NCBI RefSeq assembly: GCF_038397745.1
Contig: NZ_CP151636.1
Location: 4,154,001-4,218,000 of the forward strand
Origin: Microbacterium sp. LWH11-1.2
GTDB taxonomy: Bacteria; Actinomycetota; Actinomycetes; Actinomycetales; Microbacteriaceae
Length of the DNA stretch: 64,000 bases
Direction: 5' to 3'
Shown here: positions 45,458 through 53,905 of the stretch, one piece after another
Layout of the letters: every line of letters starts with the position of its first letter
Position numbering within the stretch: position 1 is the stretch's first letter
Position numbers and translations under genes: made by a program
Notes under the pieces: generated by a model
Databases searched by the model: none
Seen by the model: the letters and a program-made list of their open reading frames with translations, nothing else
What the model was told of the DNA's origin: nothing

Positions 45458-46213
45458 CTAGAGCACGCGGGACAGGAAGTCCTTCGTGCGCTGGTTCTGC
45501 GGGTTTCCGAGGACTTCGCGCGGGTCGCCCTCTTCAACGATGTGACCGCCGTCCATGAAGATGAGCCGCGAGCCGACCTCGCGGGCGAAGCCCATCTCGT
45601 GCGTGACGACCAGCATCGTCATGCCCTCGTCCGCGAGGGAGCGCATGACCTGCAGCACCTCGCCGACGAGCTCCGGGTCGAGCGCCGAGGTGGGCTCGTC
45701 GAACAGCATCATGTCGGGGTTCATGCACAGCGCCCTGGCGATCGCCACGCGCTGCTGCTGACCTCCCGAGAGGTGCCCGGGATAGGCATCAGCCTTCTCC
45801 GCCAGCCCGACGCGGGCGAGCATCGCCAGCGCGACCTGCTGCGCCTCGGTCTTGGAGCGCTTCTTCACGCGCTGCTGCGCGATCATGAGGTTGCCCATGA
45901 CATCGAGGTGCGGGAACAGGTTGAAGCTCTGGAACACCATGCCGATGCGCGTGCGCACGCGGTCGATGTCGACGTCGGGGTCGGTGATGTCGATCCCCTC
46001 GATGAGCACCTTGCCGCCCGTCGGCTCCTCGAGCAGGTTCACGGAGCGCAGCAGCGTCGACTTGCCCGACCCCGAGGGGCCGATCACGCAGACCACCTCG
46101 CCGGCTGTGACCGTGAGGTCGATGCCCTTGAGCACCTCGTTGTCGCCGAAGCTCTTCACGAGCCCCTGCAGGTCGATCGCCGGGGCGTGCACATCAATCA
46201 GGTCGGTGATCAT
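45458..46213 (-). CDS. Polar amino-acid ABC transporter ATPase (GlnQ/HisP type)
   Basis: 251-residue ATPase of a PAAT-family importer. Walker [13 protein letters not shown], signature [15 protein letters not shown], Walker [15 protein letters not shown] and switch His [11 protein letters not shown] are present, as in GlnQ. ATG 46213 is chosen for the ATGA overlap with the permease stop. Third gene of the operon. Confidence 0.92.
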   Translation of the reverse strand: MITDLIDVHAPAIDLQGLVKSFGDNEVLKGIDLTVTAGEVVCVIGPSGSGKSTLLRSVNLLEEPTGGKVLIEGIDITDPDVDIDRVRTRIGMVFQSFNLFPHLDVMGNLMIAQQRVKKRSKTEAQQVALAMLARVGLAEKADAYPGHLSGGQQQRVAIARALCMNPDMMLFDEPTSALDPELVGEVLQVMRSLADEGMTMLVVTHEMGFAREVGSRLIFMDGGHIVEEGDPREVLGNPQNQRTKDFLSRVL

Positions 46214-47007
46214 CGCTGCTTCGCCATCCGTCGTTCCAGCCACGCACTGAAGCGTGTGAGGGGGATCGTCACGATCAGGTACAGGATCGCCGCCATGATC
46301 AGCGGCGTCGCGTTCGTGTTCTGCGTCGCCGCGTCGCGGGCGAAGTTGGTGAGCTCCTTCGACCAGATGAAGGTGCCCGCCACGAAGAGCAGCGAGGTGT
46401 CCTTCAGCAGCAGCACGAACTCGTTCGTCAGCGGCGGGATGATGATCCGGAACCCCTGCGGCACGATGATCCAGAAGGTGGTCTTCATGGGCGACATGCC
46501 GAGCGAGCGAGCCGCCTCGGTCTGGCCCTTCGGAACCGCCTGGATGCCGGCGCGGATGGTCTCCGCCATGTAGGCCGACGCCACGAGGATCAGACCGATC
46601 AGACCCAGGACGACAGGACCGCCGAGATCACGGCCCGAGATCCCGAGGGCGATCGGCAGGATGAAGGCCACCGCGAAGATCGTGAGGATCGCGGGGAGCC
46701 CGCGGAACAGCTCGATCCAGGCGGTGGCGATCCACCGGAAGGGCCCGATGCTCGAGAGCTTCAGGAGCGCCAGGACCACGCCGAGCACGAGCCCGGCGAC
46801 GAACGCCACCGCGGTGAACCACAGGGTGTTGACGAGCGCGGTCGTGATGATCCCGGGGAACATCTTCGCCGCGACCTCGGGGTTGAAGAACAGCGGACCG
46901 ATCTTCGCCCAGTCGGTGCTGACCGCCGCCCAGACGACGACGGCGATCAGCACCACATAGACGATGTACCGATAGAGCTTGCTCTTGGTGGTGCGCCTCA
47001 ACGCCAT
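46210..47007 (-). CDS. Polar amino-acid ABC transporter permease
   Basis: 265-residue membrane subunit. Four or five helices; the motif [13 protein letters not shown] and the docking loop [23 protein letters not shown] identify the His/Glu/Gln permease family. ATG at 47007 is preferred over TTG at 47013 because GGAGA is then 8 nt upstream. It may act as a homodimer because no second permease is present. Confidence 0.9.
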   Translation of the reverse strand: MALRRTTKSKLYRYIVYVVLIAVVVWAAVSTDWAKIGPLFFNPEVAAKMFPGIITTALVNTLWFTAVAFVAGLVLGVVLALLKLSSIGPFRWIATAWIELFRGLPAILTIFAVAFILPIALGISGRDLGGPVVLGLIGLILVASAYMAETIRAGIQAVPKGQTEAARSLGMSPMKTTFWIIVPQGFRIIIPPLTNEFVLLLKDTSLLFVAGTFIWSKELTNFARDAATQNTNATPLIMAAILYLIVTIPLTRFSAWLERRMAKQR

Positions 47008-47041
47008 TGTCAAGGTCTCCTTGCTCTACGCTGCTCGCCGA

Positions 47042-47857
47042 TTACTTCGCGGTGAAGTAGCTGTCGTAGATCGTCTGGTAGTCGCCGCTGTCCTGCAGCT
47101 CCTTCAGCGCACCGTTGATCGCCTCGCGCAGCGCGTCCTTCTCGCCCTTGGCGAACGCGAAGCCGTAGGACTCGCCGGTCTCGTACTCCTCGACGATCTT
47201 GTAGGCACTGTCGGCCTTCTCGTGCTCGAGGTTCACGGGCTGGTCCTGCAGGATCGCGTCGATCTGACCGGCCTGCATCGCGGGCCACAGTTCGCCGTCG
47301 GACGGGTACTGCACGAGCTGGGCACCGGTCGCGTTCTCGGTCGCGTAGGCCTCACCCGTCGTTCCCTGCTGCACGCCGACGTTCTTGCCGGAGAGGTCGT
47401 CGATCGACTTGATGCCCGAGTCGGTGCGCACGAGCAGCGACTGCAGCGACTCGTAGTACGGGTCGGAGAAGTCGATGTTCGCCTTGCGCTCGTCGGTGAT
47501 CGTCATGGCCGAGGCGCCGATGTCGCAGGTGCCTGCCGCGAGGGTCGTCCCGGACTGGAGTGCGTCGAATCCGACGTCCTGCACCGAGAGCTTGAGGTCG
47601 AGCTTCTTCGCGATCGCGTCGAGCAGATCGATGTCGAACCCGGTGTAGCCGGTGCCGTTGTCGCCGCCCTCGAACTCGAAGGGCGCGTAGGGGATGTCGG
47701 AGCAGACCGTCAGCGTTCCCGCCTCGACCAGACCGTACTCGTCACCCGCGGCGGGCTCGCCGCCTCCGGAGTCTCCCGCGCCCGTGGCGCAGCCTGCGAG
47801 GGCGAGAGTGGCGGTCGCCACGAGGGCGAGGCCGGCGAGGATGTTGCGACGGGACAT
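47042..47857 (-). CDS. Amino-acid-binding lipoprotein (family 3)
   Basis: 271-residue family 3 solute-binding protein. Lipobox LAGC (Cys23) after a short signal; ligand-site hallmarks GYTGFDIDLLDAIAKKL and SAMTITDERKANIDFSDPYY follow. Glutamate, glutamine or a basic or polar amino acid is likely, the ligand is not determined. AGGAG precedes the ATG. First gene of the importer operon. Confidence 0.92.
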   Translation of the reverse strand: MSRRNILAGLALVATATLALAGCATGAGDSGGGEPAAGDEYGLVEAGTLTVCSDIPYAPFEFEGGDNGTGYTGFDIDLLDAIAKKLDLKLSVQDVGFDALQSGTTLAAGTCDIGASAMTITDERKANIDFSDPYYESLQSLLVRTDSGIKSIDDLSGKNVGVQQGTTGEAYATENATGAQLVQYPSDGELWPAMQAGQIDAILQDQPVNLEHEKADSAYKIVEEYETGESYGFAFAKGEKDALREAINGALKELQDSGDYQTIYDSYFTAK

Positions 47858-47908
47858 GTCGACTCCTGTGAGACGAGGGCGATGACGCCCACGGACTGGT
47901 AGGTGATC

Positions 47909-47914
47909 ATCTAA
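47909..47914 (-). promoter_or_regulatory. Candidate -10 box of the amino-acid importer operon
   Basis: TTAGAT on the minus strand, about 50 nt before the start at 47857. Confidence 0.35.
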
Positions 47915-48008
47915 ACATGCGGCTCGTCGCCCCGACCAACGGGAGAGGACCTCCGCGGATCACATTTGTGTTGCAAGTGTGTCCGATTGTGACGGCCGTG
48001 TTTCCGAA

Positions 48009-48311
48009 TCAGACCTCGAAGTCGACGGCGACGCGCGACGCGACGACCGAGCGCACGTAGGCGACGACCTCCTCGTGCGCGGGGTGCACCTGATACTCCT
48101 CGAGTGCGGCGATCGAGGCGAAGTCGGCGACGAGGGTCACGTCCCAGTTCGCGTCGGGGTAGGCCATGTTGGCCCCGGCGGAGATCGACAGCAGCTGCGG
48201 CACCACGCCGTCGAGCGCATTGAGACGACGGGCGACCTCGGCGGCCTGCGCGCCGCGCTCGGCGGCATCCTCGGCGGCGAGCTTCCACGTCACGACATGG
48301 CGAACGGTCAC
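48009..48311 (-). CDS. Dabb (stress-responsive alpha-beta barrel) family protein
   Basis: 100-residue ferredoxin-like-fold protein; VRHVVTWKL at the start and VTLVADFASIAALEEYQVHPAHEE in the middle are the Dabb signature. Such proteins dimerise and bind small hydrophobic molecules; no reaction is assigned. Start GTG overlaps the glutaredoxin-like gene stop (GTGA). Confidence 0.85.
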   Translation of the reverse strand: MTVRHVVTWKLAAEDAAERGAQAAEVARRLNALDGVVPQLLSISAGANMAYPDANWDVTLVADFASIAALEEYQVHPAHEEVVAYVRSVVASRVAVDFEV

Positions 48312-48604
48312 TTCGACTCCTTCTGGTCGCTCAGCGCGACGGCTCGGACGGACTCCTCGAGGGCGAGGCGCAGCCGGTCGGGCGAGAGCCGCCAGTGCGC
48401 ATGGAGCTGTCCGTCGATGAGGACGACCGGGATCTTCTCCCACCACAGCTCGTAGAGCGCCGGGTCGTCCTTGATGGAGACCTCGGTGATCTCGATCTGC
48501 TCCGCAGCGGCGTCCGGCAGCTCGGCGACGACCGCGTCGATCACCTCGGACGCGACGTCGCAGAGATGGCAGTCGGGCTTGCCGATCAGCGTCAGCGTGG
48601 TCAC
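48308..48604 (-). CDS. Glutaredoxin-like thiol protein (DUF836 type)
   Basis: 98-residue thioredoxin-fold protein. The redox motif CHLC (Cys12 and Cys15) follows LTLIGKPD, and EKIPVVLIDG is the usual cis-Pro turn. Partners are unknown. The overlapping starts and stops with a rhodanese and a Dabb protein suggest a sulfur- or redox-linked task. Confidence 0.85.
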   Translation of the reverse strand: MTTLTLIGKPDCHLCDVASEVIDAVVAELPDAAAEQIEITEVSIKDDPALYELWWEKIPVVLIDGQLHAHWRLSPDRLRLALEESVRAVALSDQKESK

Positions 48605-48903
48605 GCCGACGGCACCTCGACCTCGCGGCCCTGGGCGATCCATTCGCCGGTGCCGCCTTCGACGTTCGTCACGTCGTAGCCGCGCGCCTCGAGCGCCTCG
48701 ACGACACGGGCAGAGCGACCGCCCATCTGGCAGATCACGTCGAAGGCCTCATCGGGCAGCTCGTCGAGGCGGTTGCCGATCTCGGACATCGGGATGTTGA
48801 CAGCACCGGGAACATGGCCCGAGGCGAACTCCGCGGTCTCGCGCACGTCGATGAGCGGCGTGGCGGAGCGTTCGGCGAGTTCGGTGACGGTGATCGACTT
48901 CAT
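48601..48903 (-). CDS. Rhodanese-domain protein
   Basis: 100-residue single rhodanese domain that moves sulfane sulfur. The active-site loop is CQMGGRS with catalytic Cys58; DVRETAEFASGHVPGAVNIP is the structural signature. GAGAGGA precedes the ATG. First gene of a three-gene overlapping operon. Confidence 0.92.
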   Translation of the reverse strand: MKSITVTELAERSATPLIDVRETAEFASGHVPGAVNIPMSEIGNRLDELPDEAFDVICQMGGRSARVVEALEARGYDVTNVEGGTGEWIAQGREVEVPSA

Positions 48904-48944
48904 GACGTCCTCTCGACGGTGCAGACATGCGGGCAGAGACACAA

Positions 48945-48968
48945 AGCGCCCGTCCGAAGACAGGCGCT
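48945..48968 (-). terminator. Intrinsic terminator of the bS22-type gene
   Basis: On the minus strand the stem AGCGCCTGTC/GACGGGCGCT closes a UUCG tetraloop and is followed by TTTGTGTCT; it is 13 nt after the stop. Confidence 0.8.
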
Positions 48969-48981
48969 CGTGTCTGGCCGC

Positions 48982-49080
48982 TTACTTCTTGTTGCGGCGC
49001 TGGTGGCGAGTCTTACGAAGCAGCTTGCGGTGCTTCTTCTTCGCCATGCGCTTGCGGCGCTTCTTGATGACAGAACCCAC
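48982..49080 (-). CDS. bS22-type ribosomal protein (AURKAIP1/COX24 family)
   Basis: 32-residue, very basic protein beginning MGSVIKKRRKRMAKKKHRK and ending RRNKK. It matches the small actinobacterial 30S protein bS22, which lies near the decoding centre in mycobacterial ribosomes, and the AURKAIP1 mitochondrial domain. The GTG is preceded by GAGG with 5 nt spacing. Easily missed because of its size. Confidence 0.9.
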   Translation of the reverse strand: MGSVIKKRRKRMAKKKHRKLLRKTRHQRRNKK

Positions 49081-49160
49081 GGAAACCTCACTAAGTCAGC
49101 GGCTGGGCGTCGCGCAAAATCGGACGCCCGGGTAACGGGCACGAAAAAATGCCTCGGATC

Positions 49161-49166
49161 AGTCTA
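49161..49166 (-). promoter_or_regulatory. -10 box of the bS22-type gene
   Basis: TAGACT on the minus strand, about 80 nt before the GTG, giving a leader of about 70 nt. Confidence 0.4.
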
Positions 49167-49195
49167 GCAAACCCGAGCGGCCCCTCTGTGCGGTC

Positions 49196-49681
49196 TCACT
49201 CCGCGACGTCGTCCGTCACCAGGAACCGCCACACGAGGGCATGCCCGAGAGCCACCAGGCCGATGAGGAGCAGCGCCTCGACCTGGATTCCGGTGAGGCC
49301 GAGAGACGTCACGAGCTGTGGAGCGACGCCGATGACGGCGATCGCGATGTACACGAGCACGGTCCCGAGCTGGGTCCAGCGGATCGCCGCCGGGGTGCCG
49401 TCACGACCGGCCTGCGCGACCAGGCGCACCATGGATGCGCCGCCGACGACGGCGACGACGACGAACGACGTGCGCCACAGCAGGGGGTTCTCCGTGCCTC
49501 CGACCTGGGCGAACAGGCCCATCAGAGCCGGCAGCAGGAAGGAGAGGTAGATGCCGCCGATCGTGCGACGCATCGCCGGATCCGCGGTCCAGTCACGGCG
49601 AGCGCGGACGACGTTCCACCAGAGCCCGGTGAGCGTGAAGCACGTGGTGGAGAAGAGGGCGTAGAACGTGCTGACATCCAC
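49196..49681 (-). CDS. Hypothetical membrane protein
   Basis: Family not recognised. 161 residues with four or five helices (about 7-24, 46-63, 71-90, 106-125 and 132-150) and the opening STFYALFSTTCFTLTGLWW. No catalytic motif is visible. The GTG has GGGAGGATGTC upstream. It follows bldC on the same strand and precedes the bS22-type gene. Confidence 0.65.
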   Translation of the reverse strand: MDVSTFYALFSTTCFTLTGLWWNVVRARRDWTADPAMRRTIGGIYLSFLLPALMGLFAQVGGTENPLLWRTSFVVVAVVGGASMVRLVAQAGRDGTPAAIRWTQLGTVLVYIAIAVIGVAPQLVTSLGLTGIQVEALLLIGLVALGHALVWRFLVTDDVAE

Positions 49682-49700
49682 GACATCCTCCCGTCAGGTA

Positions 49701-49892
49701 TCAGCCGACGTCGGCGATGGGCCGCTGCAGGGCGTCGCTGACCGCTGATTCGGGCACGCGGTAGCTGCGGCCGAAGCGGATGGCAGGCAGCTCGCCGGCG
49801 TGAACGAGCCGATACACGGTCATCTTCGACACGCGCATGAGCTCGGCGACCTCGGCCACCGTGAGGAACCGGACGTCAGGTACTTCGGGCAT
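49701..49892 (-). CDS. bldC: BldC-family MerR-like DNA-binding protein
   Basis: 63-residue single winged HTH. FLTVAEVAELMRVSKMTVYRLVHAGELPAIRFGRSYRVPE closely follows Streptomyces BldC, which binds repeated sites and controls the timing of development. Here, in a non-sporulating lineage, its targets are unknown. ATG at 49892 has AAAGGGG upstream. Confidence 0.85.
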   Translation of the reverse strand: MPEVPDVRFLTVAEVAELMRVSKMTVYRLVHAGELPAIRFGRSYRVPESAVSDALQRPIADVG

Positions 49893-49919
49893 CCCACGTA
49901 CCCCTTTCTCGATGTGCAC

Positions 49920-49949
49920 ACTCTATGGGGTGGGTGGGACACCTGTAAA
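49920..49949 (-). promoter_or_regulatory. Promoter of bldC
   Basis: On the minus strand TTTACA (49949-49944) and TAGAGT (49925-49920) are 18 nt apart, giving a leader of about 20 nt. Confidence 0.5.
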
Positions 49950-49967
49950 CCCATGTGGCTCGTGTGA

Positions 49968-50900
49968 TCAGTGAGGTGCCGCGACCGTCGCGAACGCGCG
50001 GACCGGGAATGTGCCGAAGCCGCGCACCGCCGGGGGCGCGGCCGTGAACCGGGCGCCGCGCGGCGGCAGCCGGTCGAGCCCGGTCAGGTGCTCGACCACA
50101 TGGATCCCGGCGGCGAGCAGGATGCTGTGCGCCGGCCGCTCACCTCCGCTCTCGGTGTCGTCGATGTTGAGCGCATCGATGCCGACGAGCCGCACGCCGG
50201 CCTCGACGAGGAAGCGCACGGCGTCCTCGGCGAGGAACGGCGAGCCGGTACCGTACGCCGGGGTCCCGAAATGCCGGTCCCATCCGGTGTCGAGGAGGAC
50301 GGCGGCGCCGCGGAGGTCGCGATCCCCGAGCGTGATCGCCGCGATTCCGCGCCGCTCGGCCGTCCAGGCGTCCCGCAGGTGGAACACCTCGGCGGGAAGA
50401 TCGACGAGGGTCTCGAGGTCGAGCGAAGCCAGATCGCCGCCGTCCGCGTAGCGGTGGAACGGCGAGTCGATGTAGGTGCCGGTGTTCCCGATCATCGTGA
50501 TGATGTCCATCGCGAACTCGGTCCCCGGCGCGTACTTCGATCGCGAGTCCTCGCGCGTGAGGTGCGAGGTGATGGTGGGCGCGGGAAGCCCGGGGTAGGT
50601 CACCAGTCCCGCTTCGATCGGGTGGCTGAGATCGATGACGCGCATCGCCGCAGAGGCCTCGACGGGGGCCGACGTCTCGACGCCCCGACTGCCGCGATGC
50701 GCCTCGGCGACGATCCGGAGGTCGCGGATCACGACCTCGCTGACGAGCGCGAGACCCAGGTGCGCGACGAGAAGCGCGCCCACCTGATCCGACGTCATCT
50801 CCTCGCGCGGCACATCGAGACGGAATCCCTCGCCCTGCATGCCCCCGCCGTTGGCGAAGGCGATCGTGAAGTCGAGGTGCGCTCTGAAGTCGGTCGTCAT
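49968..50900 (-). CDS. Cyclase-family (kynurenine formamidase-like) metal hydrolase with N-terminal extension
   Basis: 310 residues. The C-terminal part (from about 87) has VIDLSHPIEAGLVTYPG, typical of PF04199 enzymes that use a metal to open amides or lactams. The core motif reads NTGTYIDSPFHRY (139-151) where canonical members have H-x-G-T-H-x-D-x-P-x-H: the first His is Asn and the next is Tyr. Residues 1-70 form an extra small domain not found in short relatives. Substrate unknown; next to a TetR exporter locus. Confidence 0.75.
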   Translation of the reverse strand: MTTDFRAHLDFTIAFANGGGMQGEGFRLDVPREEMTSDQVGALLVAHLGLALVSEVVIRDLRIVAEAHRGSRGVETSAPVEASAAMRVIDLSHPIEAGLVTYPGLPAPTITSHLTREDSRSKYAPGTEFAMDIITMIGNTGTYIDSPFHRYADGGDLASLDLETLVDLPAEVFHLRDAWTAERRGIAAITLGDRDLRGAAVLLDTGWDRHFGTPAYGTGSPFLAEDAVRFLVEAGVRLVGIDALNIDDTESGGERPAHSILLAAGIHVVEHLTGLDRLPPRGARFTAAPPAVRGFGTFPVRAFATVAAPH

Positions 50901-50939
50901 CCCCCTATCATCCCGGTGGCACGGCCTCCGGGGTGCACG

Positions 50940-51872
50940 TCAGGCGGACTTCGTCGCCTTCGCCAGCCGCTCTCCGGCCTCGCGCAGGGTCTGCCGCTCG
51001 ACCTTGCGCGCCGCGCGAAGCATCTTCTCGGCCTCGCGGACGGCCTTCTGCGCCTCGCGCAGCCGGCGGTCGCCGGCGAGTTCGGCGGGATCCAGAGCGA
51101 CCCACTCCTCCGAGCCGTGCTGCTCCTCCCCGCGGTCGTGAGTCGAGATGTAGGCGGCGACGCCGTCGAGCATCCGCTCCATCCCGAACCGGAACGGGTC
51201 GGCGGGAGAGAGGAACACGTCCTCCTCGATCGCGCGACGGAGGGCGGGGAATTCGTCGGCGGTGATCACCCGGTCGTAGAGGGTGGCCTCGCGCACGGCG
51301 ACCTCTTCCGGCGTCAGCCCGGAGCCGCGGGACTGGGCGGTGTACCCGGCCTGCACGATCCCGCACCACCGCGCGTCACCCGTCACCGCCAGCGCGACGG
51401 CCACCCGCTCATCGGCCGTCAGAGGTGTGCTCTCGAGGGCCGCGAGCGACGCGTCCAACCACGCCGAGCTGTTGGGCGTGATCGGCGAGCCGTTGATCGG
51501 CAGGGACAGCATCCAGGGATGCCGGAGATACAGGAGCACCTGCTCCTCGTAGAGGGCGAGCAGCCGCTCCCGCCAGCCATCCACCTCGAGGTGGCTCTCC
51601 GGCGGGAGCCCGGTCGCCTGCTCCTGCATCAGCAGCAGCAGGTCGTCCTTCGCGCTCACATAGCGATAGAGCGACATCGGTGTGAATCCGAGCTTGGCGG
51701 CGACGGCGGCCATCGACACGGCGCCGATGCCCTCGGCATCCGCCAGCTCGACGGCCGCGTCGACGATCTTCTCGACGCTCATCTCGCGCTTCGGTCCGCG
51801 CTGCGGATCGGCGGCCACGCCCCAGGCGAGCGCGATCCCCCGCGGCAGCTCCGGCGGCTCGGTCTCAGTCAT
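50940..51872 (-). CDS. TetR/AcrR-family regulator of the DrrAB-type exporter
   Basis: 310-residue repressor with a long C-terminus. The HTH is in residues 36-80 (VEKIVDAAVELADAEGIGAVSMAAVAAKLGF...SLYRYVSAKDDLL), followed by a TetR_C_1 ligand domain and an Arg/Glu/Ala-rich helical tail (about 265-310) resembling a coiled coil. It diverges from an ABC exporter; start at 51872 is placed by a -10 box 7 nt upstream, an in-frame ATG at 51881 is the alternative. Confidence 0.88.
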   Translation of the reverse strand: MTETEPPELPRGIALAWGVAADPQRGPKREMSVEKIVDAAVELADAEGIGAVSMAAVAAKLGFTPMSLYRYVSAKDDLLLLMQEQATGLPPESHLEVDGWRERLLALYEEQVLLYLRHPWMLSLPINGSPITPNSSAWLDASLAALESTPLTADERVAVALAVTGDARWCGIVQAGYTAQSRGSGLTPEEVAVREATLYDRVITADEFPALRRAIEEDVFLSPADPFRFGMERMLDGVAAYISTHDRGEEQHGSEEWVALDPAELAGDRRLREAQKAVREAEKMLRAARKVERQTLREAGERLAKATKSA

Positions 51873-51879
51873 GCGCTTC

Positions 51880-51885
51880 ATCCTA
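51880..51885 (-). promoter_or_regulatory. Leaderless -10 box of the TetR gene at 51872
   Basis: TAGGAT on the minus strand, 7-nt gap to the ATG. Confidence 0.45.
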
Positions 51886-51888
51886 CTT

Positions 51889-51907
51889 CTGTTTATTTAA
51901 TAAACAG
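51889..51907. promoter_or_regulatory. TetR operator between the regulator and the ABC exporter
   Basis: CTGTTTATTTAATAAACAG: perfect 8-bp arms with a 3-nt centre, directly behind the regulator -10 box. A looser copy (CTGTTTGTCACGTACACAG) follows near 51928. Confidence 0.75.
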
Positions 51908-51974
51908 TGTGTTACGGTCATACACAGCTGTTTGTCACGTACACAGTTTTCCCCATACACAGAGAGGATCGACC

Positions 51975-52865
51975 ATGGAGACAGCCATCGCGGTGCAGGG
52001 CCTCAGCAAGGCCTTCCAGGGCAGGGTCGTCGTCGACGACCTGGACTTCACCGTCGCGCGCGGAGAGGTGTTCGCGCTGCTGGGGCCGAACGGCGCCGGA
52101 AAGACCTCGACGATCAACATCCTCACCACGCTCACCACCGCGGATGCCGGCTCGGCCGAGGTGGCTGGGTGGGACGTGCGCACGCAGAGCGCCGAGGTGC
52201 AGCGCCGGATCAGTCTCACCGGGCAGTCCGCCGCGGTCGACGATGCGCTGACCGCCACCGAGAACGTGGTCATGTTCGCCCGACTGTCGGGCCTCGGCCG
52301 CGCTGCAGCGAAGCGCCGCGCCGCCGACCTCATCGCGCAGTTCGATCTGACGGATGCCGCGGGCCGGATCGTGCGGACCTTCTCCGGCGGCATGCGTCGC
52401 CGTCTCGACCTCGCGCTGAGCTTCGTCGTGACACCCGAGGTGCTGTTCCTCGACGAGCCGACGACGGGCCTCGACACCCGGAGCCGTCGCGACCTCTGGG
52501 ACATCATCCGCATGCTCGCGAGCGCCGGCACGACCGTCTTCCTCACGACGCAGTATCTGGAGGAGGCCGATCAGCTCGCCGACCGGATCGCCGTGCTCCA
52601 CGACGGGAGGATCGCCGCCCTCGGCACCCCCGCGGAGCTGAAGGCCCGCATCGGGGGCGACACCGTCGAGCTGCACGACGATCGCGGCGAGCTCCGCCGG
52701 GAGATCCCCACCGACGGATCCGTCGCCGACCTCCGCCGCGCACTCGACCTGCTCGACGAAGAAGGCGCGGACGGCATCGTGACCCTCCGTCGTCCGACAC
52801 TCGACGACGTGTTCCTCGCCGTCACCTCATCCCCTGCCGCCCGCTCGTCGAAGGAGCTCGCATGA
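51975..52865 (+). CDS. DrrA-type ABC exporter ATPase
   Basis: 296-residue ATPase of the daunorubicin-resistance class. Walker A GPNGAGKTST, signature FSGGMRRRLDLAL, Walker B VLFLDEPTTGLDTRSR and switch sequence LTTQYLEEADQLADR are typical, as is the C-terminal domain ending RRPTLDDVFLAVT. GAGAGGA precedes the ATG. It powers the adjacent ABC-2 permease, likely for drug or metabolite export. Confidence 0.92.
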   Translation: METAIAVQGLSKAFQGRVVVDDLDFTVARGEVFALLGPNGAGKTSTINILTTLTTADAGSAEVAGWDVRTQSAEVQRRISLTGQSAAVDDALTATENVVMFARLSGLGRAAAKRRAADLIAQFDLTDAAGRIVRTFSGGMRRRLDLALSFVVTPEVLFLDEPTTGLDTRSRRDLWDIIRMLASAGTTVFLTTQYLEEADQLADRIAVLHDGRIAALGTPAELKARIGGDTVELHDDRGELRREIPTDGSVADLRRALDLLDEEGADGIVTLRRPTLDDVFLAVTSSPAARSSKELA

Positions 52866-53689
52866 ACATCGCCATCGCCGCGCCCCGCGCCACGGCATCC
52901 GTCCCCCCGTCCCCCGTCCCGCGTCCGCGCGTGCGCGGCCTCACGGCCGAGTCCGTGTTCGTCGGCCGGAGCCTTCGCCATTCGCTGCGCGACGGCGAAT
53001 CGCTGCTGATGGCGATCATGCTCCCCGTGATGCTCATGCTCATGTTCACGTGGGTGTTCGGCGGGGCGATCGATCCCTCCGGCGCCTACGTCGACTACGT
53101 CGTCCCGGGGATCATCCTCACCTGCGCGGGCTTCGGAGCCTCGTCGACGGCCGTGTATGTCGCGAACGACATGCGCACGGGGATCATCGACCGCTTCCGC
53201 ACGATGCCGCTGCGCGCCGGCGCCGTGCTCACAGGGCATGTCGTCGCCAGCGTGCTGCGCAACCTCATCGCGACGGCGATCGTGATCGGCGTCGGCATCC
53301 TCGTCGGCTTCCGACCGACCGCGACTCCGCTGGAGTGGATCGCCCTGACGGGACTGATCGCGCTCTACATCCTCGCGATCACCTACCTGTTCGCCGCGAT
53401 CGGTCTCGCCGCCGGCAGCCCCGAGGGCGCGAACGGCTACGGCTTCGTGCTGCTGTTCCTGCCGTACCTGTCCAGCGCATTCGTCCCGGTGGCCAGCATG
53501 CCCGCCTGGTTGCAGCCGGTCGCCGCCCACCAGCCGATCACTCCCATCGTCGAGACCATCCGCGGACTGCTGACGGATGCCCCGCTGCAGAGCGAGCCCT
53601 GGTGGGCGATCGGGTGGTGCCTGGTCATCCTCCTGATCGCGGTGACCTGGGGCGCCTGGCTCTTCCGCCGCAAGGCCGCCCGTCGTTGA
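52862..53689 (+). CDS. DrrB-type ABC-2 exporter permease
   Basis: 275-residue membrane partner of the DrrA-type ATPase, with six helices after a cytoplasmic N-terminus of about 45 residues. The conserved DMRTGIIDRFRTMPLRAGAVL and the late PVASMPAWLQPVAAHQPITP stretches match ABC-2 drug permeases. ATGA overlap with the ATPase. Confidence 0.9.
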   Translation: MNIAIAAPRATASVPPSPVPRPRVRGLTAESVFVGRSLRHSLRDGESLLMAIMLPVMLMLMFTWVFGGAIDPSGAYVDYVVPGIILTCAGFGASSTAVYVANDMRTGIIDRFRTMPLRAGAVLTGHVVASVLRNLIATAIVIGVGILVGFRPTATPLEWIALTGLIALYILAITYLFAAIGLAAGSPEGANGYGFVLLFLPYLSSAFVPVASMPAWLQPVAAHQPITPIVETIRGLLTDAPLQSEPWWAIGWCLVILLIAVTWGAWLFRRKAARR

Positions 53690-53835
53690 CACCGAGGACC
53701 ACAGGTCCGGGACGGAGTCTCAGCTGAGACATAGCCGTTCCGGGCCTTCCACCCAGCCAGGCCTGCGATGGTTCTGGCAGGACTTGTGCCGGCACCGCCG
53801 AGTCCACGCGGGCTGGGGCCCGCGGATCGCCCCTG

Positions 53836-53869
53836 ATGACATGCCCCCCTGTCATCGGGGGCGTGTCAT
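53836..53869. terminator. Terminator hairpin between the exporter and the ArsR gene
   Basis: A 13-bp stem with one G-U type pair (53836-53848 with 53857-53869), centred on GCCCCC/GGGGGC, separates the convergent permease and ArsR genes. The rest of this 216-nt gap shows no gene. Confidence 0.65.
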
Positions 53870-53905
53870 GTCCAGGGCGGAATACGACGGCGGGAGCGGA
53901 TGCCG

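Noticed and set aside
53690..53905. Small gene in the gap between the exporter permease and the ArsR gene
   Set aside because: No frame with a ribosome site or recognisable product; the gap holds a terminator hairpin.
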